A DNA stretch of 7,511 nt, taken from an uncultured Elusimicrobiales bacterium (GTDB lineage: Bacteria; Elusimicrobiota; Elusimicrobia; Elusimicrobiales; Elusimicrobiaceae). Under the pieces are notes generated by a model, which had not been told where the DNA came from, did not search any database, and worked only from the letters and a program-made list of their open reading frames with translations. How positions within the stretch are numbered: the stretch's first letter is position 1; every line of letters begins with the position of its first letter. Position numbers and translations under genes: made by a program. Shown here one piece after another: positions 1 through 4,713 of this stretch. Location: positions 1 through 7,511 of the forward strand of contig CALUZE010000062.1 of assembly GCA_944325235.1 (NCBI GenBank), written 5' to 3'.

Positions 1-1
1 G

Positions 2-331
2 CCGGAAGCGTTGTTTGACGCGGGGACGGCGGTGTCCGGTTCCGGCCCGGCGTTTGTGTATTATTTTATTGACGCGCTGGCCAAAGCAGGCCGCGCGCAG
101 GGCCTGTCGGACGAACAATCCCTCACCCTGGCGTTGCAGACGGTGGTAGGCGCGGCCAAAATGGTGGAACACGAACATATTTCGCCCGCGGAGCTGGCGC
201 AAAAAGTCGCCACGCACGGCGGCTGCACGGCGGCCGGGTTGGACGTATTAAAAACCACGGGGATGGACGAAGCCCTGACCAAAACCATTGGCGCGACCGT
301 AGCCAAAGCACAGGAGTTTGGTAAAAAATAA
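2..331 (+). CDS. proC: Pyrroline-5-carboxylate reductase, C-terminal part (5' end outside window)
   Basis: The enzyme reduces 1-pyrroline-5-carboxylate to L-proline with NAD(P)H in the cytoplasm, the last step of proline synthesis. Only the C-terminal dimerisation domain is here, about 109 residues of a protein usually near 270; the Rossmann domain lies upstream. The frame is open from base 2 to a TAA at 329-331. Seen directly: the GSGPAF motif followed by a YYFIDAL helix, and at about 185-250 a stretch that fits the family signature as I remember it (P-x2-L-x3-V-A-T-x-G-G-x-T-x2-G-L-x2-L). The signature reads THGGCT where many members have SPGGTT, which the pattern tolerates. The gene converges on uppP and is followed within 20 bases by a strong hairpin. 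The identification is firm; the start cannot be judged. Confidence 0.95.
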   Translation, partial: PEALFDAGTAVSGSGPAFVYYFIDALAKAGRAQGLSDEQSLTLALQTVVGAAKMVEHEHISPAELAQKVATHGGCTAAGLDVLKTTGMDEALTKTIGATVAKAQEFGKK

Positions 332-349
332 GTTTCGGCCGTATCAAAC

Positions 350-385
350 AAAAAACGGGACAGAAATTTTTCTGTCCCGTTTTTT
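350..385. terminator. Bidirectional intrinsic terminator between proC and uppP
   Basis: A perfect inverted repeat pairs 350-365 with 370-385 around a 4-base loop at 366-369. The GC-rich part is ACGGGACAG and its complement, with an A run on the left arm and a T run on the right arm. The T run gives a U tract for proC transcripts on the + strand, and the A run gives the U tract for uppP transcripts on the - strand. It lies in the 70-bp convergent gap, 18 bases after the proC stop and 16 bases after the uppP stop. This is the classic shape of a rho-independent terminator shared by two converging genes. Confidence 0.93.
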
Positions 386-401
386 AGTGGCATGTATTAC
401 G

Positions 402-1181
402 CTATTTCCAAAAGTAAAAGCCGATAATCGCGAGGCCTAAGAGCAGGCGGTAGTACACAAAAATGTCAAAGCTGTGCGTTTTGATGTATTTCATCAGCCA
501 GCCGATTACCACCAGCGCCCCCGCAAACGCGCTTACAAACCCCCGCAACAAAGGCGCATTAAAATCCGCCGGGGATAAATTCCCTATCTCCAGCACCGCC
601 GCCCCGGCAATAATGGGGGTGGATAATAAAAACGAATACCGTGCGCTCGTACTGCGCGAAAGGCCCAACAGCAAGGCCGCCGTAATGGTAATGCCGCTGC
701 GGGATACGCCCGGCATAATGGCCAGGGCCTGCGCACAGCCAATCAGCATCAGCGTTTTAAAGGTAATTTCTTGACCTTCGTTTTTGCCGCCTTTGCGGTC
801 CGCCCACCACAGCAGGCACGCAAACACCATCAGGCATACGGCAATCATCAGCGGGTTGCGGAAGGTGTTTTCCGCCCAGTCGTTTAGCAACAGCCCCGCC
901 ACGCCCGCCGGCACGGTGGCCGCGGCCAAGTACCACAAGGTGCGCCCTTCTTTGGAGGTGGGTTTGGTGAGCCCGTCTTTAATCAAGTGGAACCAATCTT
1001 TGGCAAAGTACAACAGCACCGCCAGCAGTGTGGCGGCGTGCAGCATTACGTCAAACGCGAGCCCCTGGTATTCCATCCCGCGGAAGTACGGCAAAAGCAC
1101 CAAATGGGCCGAGCTGGAAATCGGCAAAAATTCGCCCAAGGCTTGCAACAATCCTAATAAAACAGCGTCAAAAATCGTCAT
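402..1181 (-). CDS. uppP: Undecaprenyl-diphosphate phosphatase (UppP/BacA family)
   Basis: This integral membrane enzyme hydrolyses undecaprenyl diphosphate to the monophosphate, recycling the lipid carrier for peptidoglycan and other envelope polymers; overproduction in other bacteria gives bacitracin resistance. The protein has 259 residues, near the usual 260-280, with several hydrophobic membrane segments. Family motifs are visible: the (E/Q)-x3-E motif as Q13-A-L-G-E17, then FLPISSSAH with H26, LHAATLLAVL at about 47-56, and the catalytic PGVSRSG loop at 157-163. Two glycines common in other members are alanine here (SSSAH for SSSGH, HAAT for HxGT). The ATG at 1179-1181 follows a GGAG ribosome site at good spacing. 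The gene sits 3 bases behind sixA, so the two are probably co-transcribed and perhaps translationally coupled. It ends in TAG just before the shared terminator. Confidence 0.96.
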   Translation of the reverse strand: MTIFDAVLLGLLQALGEFLPISSSAHLVLLPYFRGMEYQGLAFDVMLHAATLLAVLLYFAKDWFHLIKDGLTKPTSKEGRTLWYLAAATVPAGVAGLLLNDWAENTFRNPLMIAVCLMVFACLLWWADRKGGKNEGQEITFKTLMLIGCAQALAIMPGVSRSGITITAALLLGLSRSTSARYSFLLSTPIIAGAAVLEIGNLSPADFNAPLLRGFVSAFAGALVVIGWLMKYIKTHSFDIFVYYRLLLGLAIIGFYFWK

Positions 1182-1184
1182 CGG

Positions 1185-1640
1185 TTATTCTCCAAAAGAA
1201 AGGATTTTCGGTTTGTTTTTATTTTGCATATCTATCACGGCAAACGAACCCGGCGCAAAATGGTACACTTGCCCGGTCAAGAGTGCCGTTACGTACGAAA
1301 TATTGGGGTTGTGCCCCACGGCGAGCACGGTGTCGTACGAATCCGGTTGTTCGGTAAAAAAATCCCGCACGGCGTGTTCGTCATACATCCCGTTTAAAAT
1401 CGTTTCCACCGATACGGGCGCGTGCAGGGTGCGGGCCAAAATGTCGGCCGTTTGCCGCGCGCGCAAAAGGGGGCTTGCAAAAATTACCTGCGGGCAAACG
1501 TGTTGCGCGGCCAGGCGGTCCGCCGTTTGGGCGGCTTTTTGCAAACCCTCGTCCGAAAGCGGGCGTGCTTCGTCGGTCTGTACGCCGGCTTCGTAGGCGG
1601 ACAGGGCGTTGGCGTGGCGGACTAAAATAAGTGTTTTCAT
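1185..1640 (-). CDS. sixA: SixA-type phosphohistidine phosphatase (histidine phosphatase superfamily)
   Basis: This cytoplasmic enzyme belongs to the RHG/phosphoglycerate-mutase superfamily; SixA members remove phosphate from phosphohistidine, in E. coli on ArcB or phosphotransferase-system proteins. The protein has 151 residues, close to the 161 of E. coli SixA. Seen directly: the N-terminal LVRHANA motif with R8 and the nucleophile H9, a DEARPLSDEG segment at 23-32 matching the family's RPLT.G region, SPLLRARQT at 56-64 with conserved R60, and VGHNP at 108-112 with the second catalytic histidine H110. The compact size without a large insert favours SixA over true mutases. No clear Shine-Dalgarno sequence precedes the ATG at 1638-1640. 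It is the first gene of a sixA-uppP unit, divergent from addB. The family is firm; the actual substrate is not shown by the sequence. Confidence 0.88.
   Translation of the reverse strand: MKTLILVRHANALSAYEAGVQTDEARPLSDEGLQKAAQTADRLAAQHVCPQVIFASPLLRARQTADILARTLHAPVSVETILNGMYDEHAVRDFFTEQPDSYDTVLAVGHNPNISYVTALLTGQVYHFAPGSFAVIDMQNKNKPKILSFGE
1190..1193 (-). promoter_or_regulatory. Ribosome binding site of uppP inside the end of sixA
   Basis: On the - strand GGAG lies 8 bases before the uppP ATG. It overlaps the last two sense codons of sixA (Gly150-Glu151), so ribosomes finishing sixA pass over the uppP initiation site. This supports the chosen uppP start and suggests coupled translation. Confidence 0.8.
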
Positions 1641-1698
1641 CGTTTGGTTTCTGTGTGCAAAAATGCAATAATAATAAGTACTCTTATTCTACTATTTT
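1641..1698. promoter_or_regulatory. Divergent promoter region between sixA and addB
   Basis: This 58-bp gap separates two start codons facing away from each other, so both promoters must lie here or inside the genes. It is far richer in A and T than its surroundings. Candidate -10 hexamers for addB are TATTCT (1685-1690) and TACTAT (1690-1695). For sixA a TATTAT on the - strand covers 1668-1673. I could not pair any of them with a convincing -35 box at normal spacing. A TGCA-AAAA-TGCA element lies at 1656-1667. Neither start has a recognisable Shine-Dalgarno sequence. The promoter role is inferred from layout; the exact boxes are guesses. Confidence 0.5.
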
Positions 1699-4600
1699 AT
1701 GAAACTCTTTTACGCCCATTACCCCTCGCTGGAAGACGCCTTCGTGCAGTATGTGCACGGGCAGCGCCCCGCTGCCCTGGCGCGGTGGCTGGTGGTGTGT
1801 TCGTCTACCTTAATTGCGCAACAACTAAAAGAGCGCCTGGCGCGCGAATGGGGCGCGGCGGCCAATATCTATTTCATCACGGCGGGCGCGTTGGTGGGCG
1901 AGCTGGACCGCGAGGCGCCCGGCGAAACGAAGCCTCTTTTCCCGCAGGATAACCTGCGCGATTTTTTAATTAAAAATTTACTTGCCGAGCCCGGCCTGAA
2001 CCGCTATCCGGCGTCACGCGGGTTTGTGCAGGCGGTCAAAAGTTCGTTGCGGGACTTGTCCGACGCCTTGGCCGACCCCGATGTGCTGGATGAACACCTG
2101 CGCACCGCGTCCGACGCGGTGCTGGAGCTGGACGGCGAGCGTTTGGCGTGGTTCAACCGTTTGTACCGGCGGTACCTGGAGGCGGAAGCAGCCGTGCCCG
2201 GCTTTCGCCCGTATCAGGCGGCGTTTGAGCGGGCGTTAAAACAGGTGGAACAATCCGCGTTTCTGCACGGGTTTGAACAAATCGTTTTTTACGGATTTTA
2301 CGATATGACCGGCCGCCAGCTGGACTTGTTCCGCGCCGTGCGCGGGGCGTACCCGGTGGCGGTGTTTGCCCCCTATCAAAAGCACCCGGCCTACCAGTTT
2401 GCCCAGAAATTTTTTGAAACCAACTGGCTCGGCTTTGCCAAAGGCGAAAATGCCGAAGTGGCTCGCCCCGGTGCCTTGGGCCCGGTGGAAGCGTGTTTGT
2501 TCTCGCCCGAAAAAAGCGCCCCGGCACCGCAAAGTGTGCAAGTCGTCAGCGCGGCGGACGCGCGCGGCGAAGTGTTTTTTACCGCCAAAGAAATTTTGCG
2601 CCTGGTGGAAAAAGAGGGCTATTCGTTTGCGGACATCGCCGTCATCGCGCGCACCGTTGCCCCGTATCAGGACGACGTCCGCCGCGCATTCAAGGCCAAC
2701 TGCATCCCGCTGGACGCGGCGTTTTCGTATCCGCTGGAACGGTTTTCTTTGGGGGCGTTTTGCCTGCGGCTGTTCTCGCTGGCGGCCAACGGCTTTGACC
2801 GCGAAACGGTGCTGGCGGTGTTGGCGTCGCCGTATTTTAACAACGCCCGCAAATACGCGTGGCGGACGTTGGCCGGGCAGTCGCTGGTCAGCCGGGATTT
2901 TTCCCAATGGTGCGATTTGCTGCCGCAAGCCAAAAATTACGACCCGGATTTGCTGGCCTGGCTGGAAAACGCCAAAGCACGGCTGGACGCGTTGGACCAT
3001 GTGGCTTCATGGCAGGAAGGCGCCGCGCAAGCGTTGGAATTTTTGCGGCAGAACACGGACGAAACAGCCTTCGCCGGCAAAGACGCCGAAATTTTCCGCG
3101 CCGTGTGCGATAAAATAAACAGTCTGGGCGCCTATGCCGCCATCCGCGCGCGCGTAGAACCCGGCGAATGGGTGCGCGAACTGACGGACGCACTTTCTTT
3201 CCTTTCCTTTAACGAGGCCGAAGCCGTGCAGGGCGGCGTGACGTTTACGGACGCTTCCCGCGCGCGCGGCCTGCAATTTAAAGCGGTGTTTCTGCTGGGG
3301 TTAAACGATAAATCGTTCCCGCTTATCACGCCGGAAGATCCCGTTTTGCGCGATTCCTACCGCTACGTCCTGCGCGACGTACTGGGGTATTGGATTAACC
3401 AAAGTTTGGACCGCAGCGCCGAAGAGCGGCTGTTCTTTTTTGCGGCGGCCACGGCGGCGCAGGAAAAATTGTACGCGTTGTACGCCCGCACGGGGGCAGA
3501 CGGAAAGGCGGCGGTGCCGTCCGTATTTTTAACGGAACTGGCCCGGGCGGGGGAACTGAATTTGCAGGCGCCCGACGCACCGCGCGTCAGCGGGCGGCTG
3601 TCCGAGCGGCTGTCGTCGGTGGATAACGCCTTTTTAACGCCCAAAGAAATTTCTTTTGCTTTTGTGCTCCACCCGGATACGGCCCTGGCCAATTATACGC
3701 AGGCCGGGCTTGTTACGCCGCAAGTTGAGGCGTCGCTCGCGGCGGCGCAGCAGCTTGCAGCCGGCGGCGCGTTAAACGGGTTTGACGGGCAAATTGCCAG
3801 CGGCGAGCAAGTGTTCGCGCGCGAAAATCAGGCCGGCTTTTCGCCTTCTGCCTTGCAGGAGTTGGCGCAGTGCCCGCTGAAATACTTTTTTGATAAAGGC
3901 CTGCACTTGGGCGAGCCGGATGAACCGCTCAGCCGGCGTTCCCTGTCGCCGGACCGGCGCGGAGACACCTACCACGCCATTTTGAAAGATTTTTACGAAG
4001 AACTGTATCAAAAACACCTCACGCACGAGTTGTTTGATTCGGCCGCACTGGATTATTTAAACCGCATTATGGACCGCTACCTGCCGCTTAGCGGTTACCG
4101 CACCTATGGGATTTATGCGGTGGTGTGGGAACTGATTGTGGAAGACATCCGCGAAAAACTTTCCGCCTTCGTGTTGGAAGATTTGCACCAGCTGGGGCCG
4201 TTCACGCCGGCGCGGTTTGAGCAGGCAGTCACCACTGTCCCGACGGAAGAATTGCCCTTTCGCCTGCGCGGCGTGATTGACCGCATAGACGTGGACGAAT
4301 CCGCCAAAACGTTCCGCGTGGCGGATTATAAGTCGTCCCGCAAGGGCACCAAAAACCTGGCGGCGGACTTTTTTAAACTGCTTACGTTCCAGCCGTTTGT
4401 TTACGTGTGGATGGCCTTGCAGTTGGACGAATGGAAAAATTACACGTCGGCCGGGTCGTGCCTGCTGTCCATTAACGAAGGCTACTGCCGGCGGGAACTG
4501 CCGCAAAGCGTGTTTGAAGACCTGCGCCCGCGGGCGGAAGCGTTCTTAAAACTGCTGACGGGTTTTATCCGCCAAGGCACGTTCTTTTTGCACCTGTCCG

Positions 4601-4713
4601 ACTCGTGCAAGTATTGTCCGTATGCGGCCATTTGCCGCCGGGACAGTTTTAAATCCCTGCTGCGCGCACGCAAGAGTGACGCCGGCCAGGCGCTGGAGGA
4701 GGCCCGCCAATGA
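1699..4713 (+). CDS. addB: AddB-like PD-(D/E)XK nuclease subunit of a helicase-nuclease, iron-sulfur type
   Basis: The protein is the probable partner of the downstream AddA. In AddAB complexes AddB supplies one of two nucleases, cutting the 5'-ended strand, while its degenerate helicase fold takes part in Chi recognition. It has 1004 residues, somewhat shorter than the roughly 1150 of Bacillus AddB. Residues 1-700 look like an inactivated superfamily 1 helicase: a VVCSSTLIAQQL strand-helix at 32-43 replaces the Walker A loop, and RGLQFKAVFLLGLND at 523-537 matches the conserved late-helicase segment of AddB and RecC proteins. The nuclease spans about 712-985: G755 and H759, D861 in GVIDRID, D876 and K878 in VADYKSS, and Q898 with Y902. 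C725, C970, C973 and C979 form the typical C...CxxCx5C iron-sulfur staple. The ATG at 1699 has no Shine-Dalgarno sequence. The stop overlaps the addA start. A diverged relative of AddB is the main alternative. Confidence 0.85.
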   Translation: MKLFYAHYPSLEDAFVQYVHGQRPAALARWLVVCSSTLIAQQLKERLAREWGAAANIYFITAGALVGELDREAPGETKPLFPQDNLRDFLIKNLLAEPGLNRYPASRGFVQAVKSSLRDLSDALADPDVLDEHLRTASDAVLELDGERLAWFNRLYRRYLEAEAAVPGFRPYQAAFERALKQVEQSAFLHGFEQIVFYGFYDMTGRQLDLFRAVRGAYPVAVFAPYQKHPAYQFAQKFFETNWLGFAKGENAEVARPGALGPVEACLFSPEKSAPAPQSVQVVSAADARGEVFFTAKEILRLVEKEGYSFADIAVIARTVAPYQDDVRRAFKANCIPLDAAFSYPLERFSLGAFCLRLFSLAANGFDRETVLAVLASPYFNNARKYAWRTLAGQSLVSRDFSQWCDLLPQAKNYDPDLLAWLENAKARLDALDHVASWQEGAAQALEFLRQNTDETAFAGKDAEIFRAVCDKINSLGAYAAIRARVEPGEWVRELTDALSFLSFNEAEAVQGGVTFTDASRARGLQFKAVFLLGLNDKSFPLITPEDPVLRDSYRYVLRDVLGYWINQSLDRSAEERLFFFAAATAAQEKLYALYARTGADGKAAVPSVFLTELARAGELNLQAPDAPRVSGRLSERLSSVDNAFLTPKEISFAFVLHPDTALANYTQAGLVTPQVEASLAAAQQLAAGGALNGFDGQIASGEQVFARENQAGFSPSALQELAQCPLKYFFDKGLHLGEPDEPLSRRSLSPDRRGDTYHAILKDFYEELYQKHLTHELFDSAALDYLNRIMDRYLPLSGYRTYGIYAVVWELIVEDIREKLSAFVLEDLHQLGPFTPARFEQAVTTVPTEELPFRLRGVIDRIDVDESAKTFRVADYKSSRKGTKNLAADFFKLLTFQPFVYVWMALQLDEWKNYTSAGSCLLSINEGYCRRELPQSVFEDLRPRAEAFLKLLTGFIRQGTFFLHLSDSCKYCPYAAICRRDSFKSLLRARKSDAGQALEEARQ
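4695..4702 (+). promoter_or_regulatory. Strong ribosome binding site of addA
   Basis: GGAGGAGG lies 7 bases before the ATG at 4710-4712, inside the last codons of addB. It decides the addA start, and with the ATGA overlap (addB stop TGA at 4711-4713) it indicates tight translational coupling of the two subunits. Confidence 0.88.

Noticed and set aside
784..1596. Long open frame on the + strand (about 270 codons) opposite both uppP and sixA
   Set aside because: It spans two well-identified genes on the other strand, has no recognisable motif, is rich in Ser, Lys, Arg and Cys as expected of a shadow frame, and crosses the uppP-sixA junction.
1381..1668. Possible alternative - strand gene beginning upstream of sixA
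   Set aside because: It is out of frame with the SixA catalytic motifs and would start at a TTG in the AT-rich gap; the sixA frame explains the region.
2236..3000. Long - strand open frame (about 254 codons) inside addB
   Set aside because: It is a low-complexity Arg-, Gln- and Gly-rich translation opposite a conserved gene. GC-rich third positions make such antisense frames common, and no domain or ribosome site is visible.
2366..3118. + strand open frame (about 250 codons) in another frame within addB
   Set aside because: Its translation is dominated by Arg, Trp, Pro and Cys, typical of a shifted reading of a GC-rich gene; the addB frame is intact, so no frameshift is implied.
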